Shown here: positions 44,220-52,563 of the stretch, in pieces
How positions within the stretch are numbered: position 1 is the first letter of the stretch
Layout of the letters: each line of letters starts with the position of its first letter
Source of the DNA: Actinospica sp035712985
GTDB taxonomy: Bacteria > Actinomycetota > Actinomycetes > Streptomycetales > Catenulisporaceae
Assembly: GCA_035712985.1 (NCBI GenBank)
Contig: DASTAE010000011.1
Span: 1-64,000 of the forward strand
Direction of reading: 5' to 3'
DNA length: 64,000 bases
Translations under genes and position numbers: made by a program
The notes under the pieces: generated by a model
What the model was told of the DNA's origin: nothing
Seen by the model: only the letters and a program-made list of their open reading frames with translations
The model's database searches: none

Positions 44220-45381
44220 CGACTCCTCCCGTTCCGCTCCCGTCCCGCGCGCGCGGCACCTGCGCGCTGAGCCGGAACATCCGTCCCGGGCCCGCCCCCG
44301 CGGCCAGGGTCCCGCCGACCGCGGCCAGCCGCGTGCGCAGATTTGCGAGCCCGCTGCCCGACTCGGCGAACACGTCCGCCGAGGGATCGGCCACCCCGTC
44401 GTTCGCCAGCTCGAGCAGGATCCGCCCGTCCGTCTCGGTGGCTGTGATGATACAGCGTTGGACCTTGCTGTGTCGCAGCATGTTGGTCACGCCCTCGCGC
44501 AGCGTGGTCGCCAGCACCGTGTCCAGCGCGGGCGGCAGCGGCCCGCAGGAGATCGCCACCTCGGTGTCGATCTCCGCCGCCTCCAGGATTCCGCGCGCCG
44601 AGGCGGCCTCCGCGGCCAGCGACATCTGCCGGTAGGAGCTGGAGACCTCGCGCACGTCGGCGAGCGCCTGCCGGGAGATCTCCAGGATCTCCGCGAGCTC
44701 GGCCTGCGCCCGCTCCGGCTGCTTCTGCACCAGACGGTACGTCAGTTCGCTCTTCAACGTGATCGAGGAGAGGCTGTAGCCCAGCAGATCGTGCAGGTCG
44801 CGCGCGAAGCGCAGCCGCTCCCCGGTCACGGCGAGCTGGGCCAGCTCGCCGCGCATCGCGTACAGCTCCTCGACGAGCTGCGCCAGCCGCGTCATCCCGA
44901 AGGTGATCAGCCCGAGCAGCATCGTGGCGACGACGTAGTACCCGATCCAGTTCGCGGAGTCCTGGTAGTAGTGCGCCGCGAAGAAGTACATGCTGGCCAC
45001 GGTCAAGCTGAAGTAGACCCAGGCCAGCGGCCTGCGGAAGAGCAGGAGGAACGAGCCGGCGAGGAAGCCCGCCATCCCGCCCCAGATCTCGTGCAGCGCG
45101 ATGAAGGGCAGATAGGTGGCGACGGCCTGCGCCGTGAGCGAGACGGTCTTGCGGGTGACCGGCCAGCCCGGCGCGTCGGCCGAGATGTGCGTGAGCTGCA
45201 GGCCGAAGACGACGGCCATGCACGCGACCGGCCACCAGAAGCGCGACCAGTTCCCCGGATTGTCCAGCCGCAGGTTGATCACGCCGATGAAGACGTACGA
45301 GCACAGCACGATCAGCAGGATCCGGCGGGCCAGCCGGGGCTGCGGGACGTCGTCTCCGGCGCGTCGCGTCGGACCGGACAT
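44188..45381 (-). CDS. DesK/NarX-type membrane histidine kinase
   Basis: 397 aa, ATG 45379-45381. Five or six membrane helices (about residues 21-38, 49-64, 84-100, 104-118, 121-137, 146-163) with almost no extracytoplasmic loops, so it may sense the membrane itself. HisKA_3 dimerisation domain with His197 in RFARDLHDLLGYSLS, then a HATPase with GVTNMLRHSK and SGSGLANLRTRL. It overlaps its response regulator gene by 32 bp. The C-terminal Gly-rich tail (GTGGVGGHGDQ) is encoded in the overlap. Confidence 0.92.
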   Translation of the reverse strand: MSGPTRRAGDDVPQPRLARRILLIVLCSYVFIGVINLRLDNPGNWSRFWWPVACMAVVFGLQLTHISADAPGWPVTRKTVSLTAQAVATYLPFIALHEIWGGMAGFLAGSFLLLFRRPLAWVYFSLTVASMYFFAAHYYQDSANWIGYYVVATMLLGLITFGMTRLAQLVEELYAMRGELAQLAVTGERLRFARDLHDLLGYSLSSITLKSELTYRLVQKQPERAQAELAEILEISRQALADVREVSSSYRQMSLAAEAASARGILEAAEIDTEVAISCGPLPPALDTVLATTLREGVTNMLRHSKVQRCIITATETDGRILLELANDGVADPSADVFAESGSGLANLRTRLAAVGGTLAAGAGPGRMFRLSAQVPRARDGSGTGGVGGHGDQAAAG

Positions 45382-45507
45382 CGAGACCCCTTCCGGGCAT
45401 CATCCTGTTGTCGGCTAGCTGTTGGCTGGTCCCCCTCGGCGGTTCGTGTGATGCTACTGCTTCTCAGCGCCCGCCGATAGGGCGCACCGGCGCTCGCGGG
45501 AGAGCGC

Positions 45508-47667
45508 TCAGACCGGCAGCGGCAGCGGGTTGAGGTCCGGGTAATCCGTCGGATGCGGAAGTCGTCCCAGGTCAACGGGTACGTCGAAGAGCCGTCCCGG
45601 CGCGAGCCTGGCCCGCATCGGACGCAGCCCGGGTACCAGGACCTTGACCACCGGCATACCTAGGTCCGGGCGCGTCTGGTCCAGCGCGAGCATGTCCAGG
45701 CCGGCGCCGCTCAGCAGGGCGATCGCCCGCTCGACGTCCTCGCGCAGGTCGTCCGCACGTTGATACGCATAGGTCCGGGAAGTGGTCGCAGGCTCCTGAC
45801 TCGGTCGCAGGTGATCGAAGAGTTCGCAATCCCGCGTCTGCTGTTGGCAAAGCTCCGTCACCGCACGCCGCAGCGCGATCTTCAGGTCGAAATGCGCGCC
45901 GAACCCGAGCGACGCGCCATCGAGCGCGGCCACGACCGGCACGCCGAGATCCGTGGTCAGATCGAGCGCCCACAGCGCGCGCCCGTTCGCGTCATGGCGT
46001 CGGCGGACGCGGTCCAGCCAGGGATCGGCGAAGGATTCCAGCTCGATGCCCGGCTGCCGGGTCCGGTTGTACCACCAGACAGCGGCGGCGTCCCGTTCCA
46101 CGAGCTCGAAGAAACCCTGGAGGATCGCGTCCTCCAGGCTCGCCCCGGCGGCGCGGCCGTTCGAGTCGGCGCAGAGCTGGCTGCTCGAGCCCTCACCGCC
46201 CTGGTGAAAGTACAGCGAAGCGGTCGGCAGCAGCCGGAATCCTGCGTGGGTGAGCGACCAGACAGGCGTCCACTCGCGTATCTCCTGCTCGTCGAAGGGG
46301 TCGCAGATCCAGTGCTTGTCTCCGTGCACTGCGTTCCACCGATCCCGGTCCTGGTACTGGCGCTCGTCGTAGAGCTGGTAGGTGTCGGGATGGATCGCGT
46401 CGGCACGGAGCGCGCGATAGCTTCCGCGCACGACCAGCTCGTCGCCCTGCCGATGCGCGCAGTAGTGCTCGACGGCTTCGCCGAGCGCGCCGACCTGGGC
46501 CTGCGTGGCCGTGATCCCCTTGCCGCCGCTCGGGATCCACGGCAGCAGCCGGTCCTCTGCGTGCGGCCTGACCGGCAGCGCGATCCGTCCGCCGGAGACG
46601 CAGTGCACGAACTCGCTCGCCTCCTCGTCCGGCACGAGCTCGGCGATGACTCCGGTGAGCGGATCGACGAGCCGCCGGTACCGTTCGAGTACCGATCCGG
46701 GATCGGCCGCGCGCTCGGCGCCCGGGGCCTTCGACCGGCTCTCCAGCAGTACCGGCTCGCCGGCCCGGGCTGCGACCAGCCCCGCGTCCCCGCACTCGGG
46801 GCACTGCGGCCGACGGTGCACGGGATGCCGGATGCCGTCGAGCGTGAGCGTGTCGAAGGTGTACAAGGTCTGCTGCTCCTGCTGCCTGACCCCGGCCAGC
46901 CACTTCGCCGTTTCGAGCGCGACGAACTGCGCGGCGACGGCGCGTGCGGCCGCGATGGAGGATTCCGGCGCCTGCGCGGCGTCCCCGAGCGCCGCGCGCA
47001 ATCTGAGCGCGGCGTGCCGGTGCCCGGCGAGTCGGTGGGTGAGGCAGCGCAGGCAGGGCCCGGCTCCCGGCTGGAAGATCGGGCCGATCCACGGCGCCGG
47101 GCTGCACGGCTTCGCGATCAGCCAGGGCAGCCCGCGGGCCCGCTGCCGCCGATCGATCTCGGCGACGGCGGGGGAGAGGTAGTCGTCGCAGAGCACGACG
47201 GTGAAGGCGCCGGCCGGGCCCGGCGCCGTGACGAGCGCGGGGGTCAGGCCGCCGGCCGCGCAGGCGTCGTACACCGGGGCCGGATCGAGGTCGCCGATCA
47301 CGAGGAGCTCGACGCGCACGGCGGCGACCTCGGCGGCGGCCCGGTCCCCGTCGAGGCCGGCGTGGTCCCAGTAGGCGAGGTCCGACTGCGCCGCGTGGCA
47401 CGTCGCGGGCCGCGCGGCCAGCACCTCGGCCTCGTCCAGCCGCTCGACCAGGGCGTGCACCTGCTCGGCGGGCAGCAGCGGCGCCGCGTCCCGGACCAGC
47501 GCGTCCAGGGTGCGGCTGCCGTCCAGCAACGGCGCGAGAGCCTCGATCGGCCGCCCGCGCAGCGCGAGCACCCCGTGCGGCGAGATCAGATACGCCGCCT
47601 CACCCGGGATGACGGCCGCCTTCAGGTGCCGTTTGAAGCCCAGCAGGCTCTCGCGCCCTGCGGTCAT
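45508..47667 (-). CDS. YcaO cyclodehydratase fused to leader-peptide-binding (RRE/Ocin-ThiF-like) domain
   Basis: 719 aa, ATG 47665-47667. The N-terminal ~90 residues form an RRE-like winged helix (LLGFKRHLKAAVIPGEAAYL). An E1/ThiF-like part follows, with zinc Cys pairs CLRC and CPEC near residues 206-209 and 288-291. The YcaO domain (about 330-719) has GKGITATQAQVGALGEAVEH, GFFELVERDAAAVWWYNR and ends NPLPLPV, giving the PxPxP tail seen in azoline-forming YcaO enzymes. Such fused proteins use ATP to cyclise Cys, Ser or Thr of a ribosomal peptide to thiazoline/oxazoline. The likely substrate gene lies 4 bp upstream. No SagB-type dehydrogenase or protease is adjacent. Confidence 0.9.
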   Translation of the reverse strand: MTAGRESLLGFKRHLKAAVIPGEAAYLISPHGVLALRGRPIEALAPLLDGSRTLDALVRDAAPLLPAEQVHALVERLDEAEVLAARPATCHAAQSDLAYWDHAGLDGDRAAAEVAAVRVELLVIGDLDPAPVYDACAAGGLTPALVTAPGPAGAFTVVLCDDYLSPAVAEIDRRQRARGLPWLIAKPCSPAPWIGPIFQPGAGPCLRCLTHRLAGHRHAALRLRAALGDAAQAPESSIAAARAVAAQFVALETAKWLAGVRQQEQQTLYTFDTLTLDGIRHPVHRRPQCPECGDAGLVAARAGEPVLLESRSKAPGAERAADPGSVLERYRRLVDPLTGVIAELVPDEEASEFVHCVSGGRIALPVRPHAEDRLLPWIPSGGKGITATQAQVGALGEAVEHYCAHRQGDELVVRGSYRALRADAIHPDTYQLYDERQYQDRDRWNAVHGDKHWICDPFDEQEIREWTPVWSLTHAGFRLLPTASLYFHQGGEGSSSQLCADSNGRAAGASLEDAILQGFFELVERDAAAVWWYNRTRQPGIELESFADPWLDRVRRRHDANGRALWALDLTTDLGVPVVAALDGASLGFGAHFDLKIALRRAVTELCQQQTRDCELFDHLRPSQEPATTSRTYAYQRADDLREDVERAIALLSGAGLDMLALDQTRPDLGMPVVKVLVPGLRPMRARLAPGRLFDVPVDLGRLPHPTDYPDLNPLPLPV

Positions 47668-47671
47668 CGGC

Positions 47672-47836
47672 TCAGAACCGCCGCGCGGCGGCGGGCGTCA
47701 TCAGGTCCTGGACGCACACGCCGACGCCCCGGCCCTGCGCGCGGCGCGGGCCGTCGGCGAGGTTCTCGAGGGAGAAGTCCACCTCGGCCGTGCGCTGCGC
47801 GACGGTGCGGGTACGGGTGCTGATTCCGCTGATCAC
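47672..47836 (-). CDS. Candidate RiPP precursor peptide for the YcaO enzyme
   Basis: 54 aa from GTG 47834-47836, with AAGGGG 8 bp upstream; the stop lies 4 bp before the YcaO start, so the two are co-translated. It begins MISGISTRTRTVAQRTAEVD, then FSLENLADGP (a leader-like acidic/hydrophobic stretch), and ends RGVGVCVQDLMTPAAARRF. Only one Cys (Cys41) and one Thr lie in the probable core, so at most one or two rings could form. Small size, coupling to the YcaO gene and the leader-core look support the call; it matches no precursor family I can name. Confidence 0.65.
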   Translation of the reverse strand: MISGISTRTRTVAQRTAEVDFSLENLADGPRRAQGRGVGVCVQDLMTPAAARRF

Positions 47837-47949
47837 GTTCGTTCCCCTTCCGGTGGGTACTCACTGCGCGCCGGTCCGGTCGGAGCGGCGCTGGCAGCCA
47901 TCCTGCGCCGCGCCGACCACCACGCCCAGTGCCCTGCTTCACGGCCCGC

Positions 47950-47987
47950 ATGTGAATAATTCACATCCGGCTTCGTGATCGTTTCAC
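47950..47987. promoter_or_regulatory. Paired GTGA-N5-TCAC palindromes between precursor and SARP genes
   Basis: ATGTGAAT-A-ATTCACAT (47950-47966) is a perfect 17-bp palindrome. GTGA-TCGTT-TCAC (47975-47987) is a second site with the same core, 23 bp further. They sit between the divergent precursor/YcaO operon and the SARP gene, 37-74 bp before the SARP start. This low-GC island is a strong operator or promoter candidate. Confidence 0.65.
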
Positions 47988-48023
47988 TGGGCACGGCCGT
48001 CACCCGGGTGCCACGCTCGGTCC

Positions 48024-48833
48024 ATGGATGTGACAGTGCTGGGACCGGTGTCGGCGCAGGAACAGGGCAGGTCGGTCCTGCCCACCGCGGGCAAGCCGCG
48101 CCAACTGCTCGCGCTGCTCGCGCTGCGGGCCGACCACCTCGTGACCGTCGGCACGCTGATGCGCGAGGTCTGGGGCGCCAGGCCGCCGCGCAGCGCCTCC
48201 ACGACCCTGCAGACCTACGTGCTCCAGGTGCGCAGGCTGCTGGCCGGCGCGGACGCCGACGCGGATCGGGCGAAGGAGATCCTGCAGACCAGGCCGGGCG
48301 GCTACCGGCTCGTGCTCCCGGCCGGCCGCGTCGACGCGTTCGAGTTCGAACGCCTCGCCGGCGCCGGTCGCAGGGCCCTGAACGCGGGTGACGACCGCAC
48401 GGCCGCCGACCTGCTCGGTCGCGCGCTCGACCTGTGGCAGGGACCCGCGTTGATGGACGTGAGCCTCGGCGAGATCCTCGAACTCGAGGCGCTCTCCCTC
48501 GAGGAGTCGCGGACCTCCGTGCTGGAGAGCCGCATAGACGCCGACCTGCGCCTCGGCCGGCACAGCCAACTGATCCCCGAGTTACGGGTGCTGGCCGCGC
48601 GTGACCCGATGAACGAGTCCGTGCATCGACAGCTGATGCTCGCCTTCTACCGCTCCGGCAATGCCTGGCGAGCGCTGGAGGCGTATCACGCGCTACGTCG
48701 CACGTTGCGTGGCGAACTCGGCCTCGAACCTTCCGGATCGATGCGGCGACTGCAGCACGCGGTGCTCACCGACGCCCCTGAGCTCTCGGACGTGCGCGCC
48801 TCGTGGTCCGTCGCGCTTCCGGCCGCCGCGTGA
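48024..48833 (+). CDS. SARP-family pathway activator with a TTA codon
   Basis: 269 aa, ATG 48024. OmpR-like DNA-binding domain (about residues 3-100, STTLQTYVLQVRRLL) and BTAD (about 105-250, DAFEFERLAGAGRRALNAGD). Size and domains match pathway-specific SARPs such as ActII-ORF4. A rare TTA leucine codon is at 48582-48584 (residue 187, in IPELRVL), a classic mark of bldA-dependent control of secondary metabolism. Placed between the YcaO operon and the decarboxylase-ligase operon, it probably activates one or both. Confidence 0.9.
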   Translation: MDVTVLGPVSAQEQGRSVLPTAGKPRQLLALLALRADHLVTVGTLMREVWGARPPRSASTTLQTYVLQVRRLLAGADADADRAKEILQTRPGGYRLVLPAGRVDAFEFERLAGAGRRALNAGDDRTAADLLGRALDLWQGPALMDVSLGEILELEALSLEESRTSVLESRIDADLRLGRHSQLIPELRVLAARDPMNESVHRQLMLAFYRSGNAWRALEAYHALRRTLRGELGLEPSGSMRRLQHAVLTDAPELSDVRASWSVALPAAA

Positions 48834-49313
48834 TCAGGTGCCTGCGAAGCCGTTCAGCTCGACCATCTCCTTGATCGACCTCAGGTCCCAGTCGCTGATC
48901 CGGGCGAACTCGGGCTGAAGGCGGCCGATGGCCTCGGGCGCGTCGCCGATGACACGGAACTCGTATGCGACCTCGACCACGCTCTGCCACGCCCCCTGGG
49001 GCGTGACGGTCCAGCGCACGGTCAGCTCGGTCAGCGGCGGCCTGGTCACGACGAACTCCAGGACGAGGCCCGCGGCGTTCTCGGCCGGCCTGCAGCGGCA
49101 GGTGAAGTCGGCGAGGCCCCCGCGTTCGCGCACCCAGATCCGGGCCAGCACCTCGGGCTCGCGGCCGACCAGCAGCTCGATCCGTTCGACGCGCTGGAAG
49201 AGCAGCGGCCAGGAGCTGAGGTCGCCGAGCAGGCGGGCGGCCGCGTGGGCGGGGGCCGCCACCAGGGTGGCGTACCGCACCGTCGACCTCCCGCCGCTCA
49301 CGATCCGGGTCAC
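48834..49313 (-). CDS. SRPBCC/aromatase-cyclase-like protein
   Basis: 159 aa from GTG 49311-49313, overlapping the EamA stop as GTGA. START-like helix-grip fold: N-terminal strand VRYATLVAAPAHAAARLLGD, middle WPLLFQRVERIELL, C-terminal helix ISDWDLRSIKEMVEL. It resembles polyketide cyclase/dehydrase and coenzyme-Q-binding-like proteins, which bind hydrophobic or aromatic ligands. No polyketide synthase is nearby, so its ligand is unknown; it may be a binding or tailoring protein of the adjacent pathway (inference). It ends directly at the convergent SARP stop. Confidence 0.8.
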   Translation of the reverse strand: MTRIVSGGRSTVRYATLVAAPAHAAARLLGDLSSWPLLFQRVERIELLVGREPEVLARIWVRERGGLADFTCRCRPAENAAGLVLEFVVTRPPLTELTVRWTVTPQGAWQSVVEVAYEFRVIGDAPEAIGRLQPEFARISDWDLRSIKEMVELNGFAGT

Positions 49314-50281
49314 CGGGTCCTGCGATAGGCCGAGTACTGGATCGCCGAGACCGCGCCGGTGACCAGCACCGCGCCGAGGATCTGCGCCGCGCCGAGGCTC
49401 TGGCCGAGCCAGATCCACGCGAGCACGGCGCCGAAGGCGGGTTCGAGGCAGATGGTCAGCGCCCCGCAGGCCGCGCCGGTGCGCCCGGAGCCCCAGGCGA
49501 AGAGCACGAAGGGCAGCAGCGTGCCGAGGACGGAGACGCCGAGCACGGCGGGCAGCACCGACGCGTGCAGCAGCGCTCCGGGCAGCCCGTGCCAGAGCTC
49601 GTAGATCAGCCAGCCCGCGGCCGAGACGGCGAAGGCGAGCGCGTTGGCCTCGATCGCGCCGCGGGTGCGGGTGACGGAGTGCCCGAAGAGCGCGAAGGCC
49701 GCGACGCCGAGCGCCGTGGCCAGGCCGGCGAGCACGCCGAGGGGATCGAGCCGCGACCCGTTCGGGCCGGCCGAGCCGGCGACCAGCGCGACGCCCGGCA
49801 GGGCCACGGCCAGCCCGCCGAGGACGATCACGCTCGGCCGCACCCGGTCCCGCACCGACTCGAAGCCCACGACCAGGACCGGCGCGAGGCTCTGCAGCAC
49901 CATCGCCGCCGCGACCGGCAGCAGCTTGATGGAGACGAACAGGGCCGCGTTCGCGACGCCGATGGAGATGCCGAAGCCGAGCACGGTGAAGGGGGCGCCG
50001 CGCGCGGCCGGGCCGTGCACGCGCCCGCGGCGCCGACGACGCGCGGCCACGATGAAGCCGAGGCCGAGCGCGGTCAGGTACGTGCGCACGCTGACCAGGT
50101 CCAGCGGCTGCACGCCGCGCCGGAACAGGCCGTCGGCGAGAACCCCGCCGAGGCCCCACAGCGCGGCGGCCGCGACCACCGCGAGCACGCCGAGCCGGTA
50201 GCCGCCGCGATGCGCGGCGGCGGTGGGAAGGGTGGTGCTCTCCGCGATGGGCGCGGGGCGGGCGATCGTATCCGTGGCCAT
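49310..50281 (-). CDS. EamA/DMT-family exporter
   Basis: 323 aa, ATG 50279-50281. Ten helices in two EamA repeats after a ~25-residue polar N terminus; VVAAAALWGLGGVLADGLFR and NAALFVSIKLLPVAAAMVLQ belong to repeat 1, and IWLGQSLGAAQILGAVLVTG to repeat 2. It is co-transcribed with the SRPBCC gene and divergent from the CGNR regulator. Its -35 (TTGACT) lies inside a GGTTAGTCAACC palindrome. Probably exports the product of the neighbouring operon (inference). Confidence 0.9.
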   Translation of the reverse strand: MATDTIARPAPIAESTTLPTAAAHRGGYRLGVLAVVAAAALWGLGGVLADGLFRRGVQPLDLVSVRTYLTALGLGFIVAARRRRRGRVHGPAARGAPFTVLGFGISIGVANAALFVSIKLLPVAAAMVLQSLAPVLVVGFESVRDRVRPSVIVLGGLAVALPGVALVAGSAGPNGSRLDPLGVLAGLATALGVAAFALFGHSVTRTRGAIEANALAFAVSAAGWLIYELWHGLPGALLHASVLPAVLGVSVLGTLLPFVLFAWGSGRTGAACGALTICLEPAFGAVLAWIWLGQSLGAAQILGAVLVTGAVSAIQYSAYRRTR

Positions 50282-50337
50282 GTCGTCCTCCGGGGTGGGC
50301 GGGAACGGTCCGAGCGGCTACAGTGGTTCTAAGAAGT

Positions 50338-50369
50338 AACCTACAAAACGGTTAGGTGGTTAGTCAACC
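50338..50369 (-). promoter_or_regulatory. EamA promoter overlapped by a palindromic operator
   Basis: On the minus strand TTGACT (50367-50362) and TAGGTT (50343-50338) are spaced 18 bp. The -35 lies within GGTT-AGTC-AACC (50358-50369), and a further GGTTAG is at 50350-50355. The site also abuts the start codon of the divergent CGNR gene (50371), so one protein could repress both. Confidence 0.6.
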
Positions 50370-50370
50370 G

Positions 50371-50946
50371 ATGGCGAGCCGGGAAGACGGACAACTCCAG
50401 GAGGCGCCGTTCCCGCTGGAGACCGTGCGGCTGTTCCTGAACACCTGGGACGGCGAGCTGGACACCGAGGCGCTCACGACGCCCGCGGACCTGGGCCGCT
50501 GGCTGGCCGCTCACGCCCTCGTCGGGGTGACGGAGCCGCCGGTCACGCAGCGTGACTTCGACCGGGCGATCGAGCTGCGCGAGGCGCTGCGCACCCTGGC
50601 CACGGGCCACGCCACGGGCTCGGCGCCGGACCCCGCCGCGCTCGCGCTGCTCAACAGGACCTTGGAGCGCGAGCGGGTCGAGGTGCGATTCGGCGCCGAT
50701 GCCGTGCCCTCGCTGGTTCCCGCCGCTGATCAGGGCCTCGGCAGGATCGCCGCCCTCGTCGCGACGGCCGCGTTCGACGGCACCTGGGGCCGGCTGAAGG
50801 CCTGCCCCGAGTGCGGCTGGTCGATCTACGACCGCTCGAAGAACCGCTCCCGCTCCTGGTGCCGGATGGCCGAGTGCGGGAACCGCGCCAAGGCCCGCGC
50901 CTTCCGGGCCCGCAAGGCCGCCGATGCAGCGCTGAAACAGGCGTAA
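50371..50946 (+). CDS. CGNR zinc-finger regulator
   Basis: 191 aa from ATG 50371; GTG 50356 in frame would fall inside the operator. The N-terminal ABATE-like domain (about residues 10-130, FLNTWDGELDTEAL) probably binds a small ligand. The C-terminal CGNR zinc finger (about 140-185) has CPECGWSIYDRSKNRSRSWC and then CGNRAKARAFRAR, with four Cys for zinc. CGNR proteins are stress- or substrate-linked DNA-binding regulators in actinomycetes. It probably controls the divergent EamA exporter and itself, and may respond to the pathway product. The decarboxylase operon starts 64 bp downstream on the same strand. Confidence 0.9.
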   Translation: MASREDGQLQEAPFPLETVRLFLNTWDGELDTEALTTPADLGRWLAAHALVGVTEPPVTQRDFDRAIELREALRTLATGHATGSAPDPAALALLNRTLERERVEVRFGADAVPSLVPAADQGLGRIAALVATAAFDGTWGRLKACPECGWSIYDRSKNRSRSWCRMAECGNRAKARAFRARKAADAALKQA

Positions 50947-51010
50947 TAGCGCCGCTCGCTTCTCTGGAATCACGGACCGCCGAAGGGGCGGCGTGAGGAA
51001 GGAGAACGAG

Positions 51011-52558
51011 ATGACGCACGTTGTGGGCTTCAACAGCGGCAACTCCGCACCCGCGGTCCTGTCCCTGCGGGCCTTCCGGCCCGCGGGGGACTACGACGGG
51101 CTCGATGAGCTGCGCACGCTGGTCAACCAGGCGATCGACGTGCTGCGCTCGGTCTCGGCGGCGCGCAAGGGGCCGGTGGCTCCGGGCGGCCCCGCGGCCT
51201 CCCGCGCCGCGGCGGAGCGGGCGCTGGCCGGGCCGCTACTGCCCGAGGAGCAGTCCGCCGAGCCGGCGGATGTCTTCCTCGAGCTGGTCCGGGTCTTCGC
51301 CGAGGGCTCCGTGGACCTGACCCACCCGGGCGCGGTGGCCCGCATGCAGTGCCCGCCGCTGCCGGTGGCGGCCGTCGCCGAGTTCGTGACCGCCGTCCTC
51401 AACCAATCGCTGCACGCCTGGGAGGCCGGCCCGTTCGCGCTCGAGCTCGACCGGTGGGTGACCGAGGAGCTCTGCCGGCTCGCGGGCTACGGTCCGGGCT
51501 CCGGCGGCACGCTCACCGCGGGCGGCAGCGTGTCGAACCTGATGGCCGTGCTCGCCGCGCGCGACGCCGCCTTCGCCCGGCGCTCCGGGATCCCCACGTT
51601 CCGGGCCGGGATCGCGGCGACCGGGCTGCGGCCGGTCGTGCTGTGCTCGGCGTCGGCGCACTTCTCCGTCGGCAAGGCCGTCGGGCTGGTCGGGATCGGC
51701 GAGGAGCAGATCAGGCACGTGCCGACCGACGCCGTCGGCCGGATGATCCCGGAGGCCGCCGACCGGCTGCTGTCCGAGCTGCCCGCCGACGAGGTGCCGA
51801 TCATGCTGATCGCCTGCGCCGGCTCCACCGACGTCGGCTGGGTGGACCCGTTGCCCGCTCTGCGCGAGGTCACCCGGCGGCACGGCGTCTGGCTGCACGC
51901 GGACGCCGCGTACGGCGGCGGCGCCCTGTTCTCCGACCGGCTGCGCGGCATGCTCGACGGCATCGCCGAGGCCGACTCGATCACCATGGACCTGCACAAG
52001 TTCGGCTGGGCCCCCGCCTCGGCCGCCGTCTTCCTGGTCCGCCACGCCGAGCACCTGGACCCGCTGTCCGGCCAGGTCACCACCCTCAACGCCGACGACG
52101 ACAAGGCCGCCGGGTTCATCGGCCGCTACGGCACCTCCATCCAGGCCACCCGCCGGGTGGACGCGCTCAAGATCGCCGCCGTGCTGCGCTCCGAGGGCGC
52201 CGCGGGTATCGGCGGCGCGGTGGACGCGTGCCACGCGCTGGCGGAGCACGCCGCCGCGCGGGTGCGGGCCGAATCACGGCTCGAACTCGCCGCCGAGCCG
52301 CCGCTCAGCACCGTGCTGCTGCGCTTCCTGCCCGCCCCCGGCATCGACGCCGACGACTTCAACGGCCGACTGCGCCGCCGCCTGATGACGGACGGCACGC
52401 TCGTGACCGCCCGCACCCGCGTCCCGCGGCCCGACGGAACCTCACGTGTTTATCTCAAGTTGATGCTTCTCAATCCCGCCACCAGCCCCGAGCAGGTCGA
52501 CGCGATCATCGAGCTGATCATCGCCACGGCCCTCGAACTCGAGAAGGAGTGGGGGTAG
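51011..52558 (+). CDS. PLP-dependent group II decarboxylase
   Basis: 515 aa, ATG 51011 after AAGGAG. Fold-type I decarboxylase: His217 (SASAHFSVGKA) stacks on PLP, Asp298 is in HADAAYGG, and Lys330 in MDLHKFGWAP binds PLP. Relatives decarboxylate glutamate, aspartate, 2,4-diaminobutyrate or aromatic amino acids. The operon also encodes glutamate mutase, so a likely substrate is 3-methylaspartate or a derivative of it, giving a methylated beta-amino acid as in vicenistatin-type pathways (inference). First gene of a ten-gene operon; the next gene starts 5 bp after it. Confidence 0.9.
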   Translation: MTHVVGFNSGNSAPAVLSLRAFRPAGDYDGLDELRTLVNQAIDVLRSVSAARKGPVAPGGPAASRAAAERALAGPLLPEEQSAEPADVFLELVRVFAEGSVDLTHPGAVARMQCPPLPVAAVAEFVTAVLNQSLHAWEAGPFALELDRWVTEELCRLAGYGPGSGGTLTAGGSVSNLMAVLAARDAAFARRSGIPTFRAGIAATGLRPVVLCSASAHFSVGKAVGLVGIGEEQIRHVPTDAVGRMIPEAADRLLSELPADEVPIMLIACAGSTDVGWVDPLPALREVTRRHGVWLHADAAYGGGALFSDRLRGMLDGIAEADSITMDLHKFGWAPASAAVFLVRHAEHLDPLSGQVTTLNADDDKAAGFIGRYGTSIQATRRVDALKIAAVLRSEGAAGIGGAVDACHALAEHAAARVRAESRLELAAEPPLSTVLLRFLPAPGIDADDFNGRLRRRLMTDGTLVTARTRVPRPDGTSRVYLKLMLLNPATSPEQVDAIIELIIATALELEKEWG

Positions 52559-52563
52559 GCCGG

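Noticed and set aside
48834..49313. Aromatase/cyclase as evidence of a type II polyketide cluster
   Set aside because: No ketosynthase, chain-length factor or carrier protein is in the window; the fold is shared by many binding proteins.
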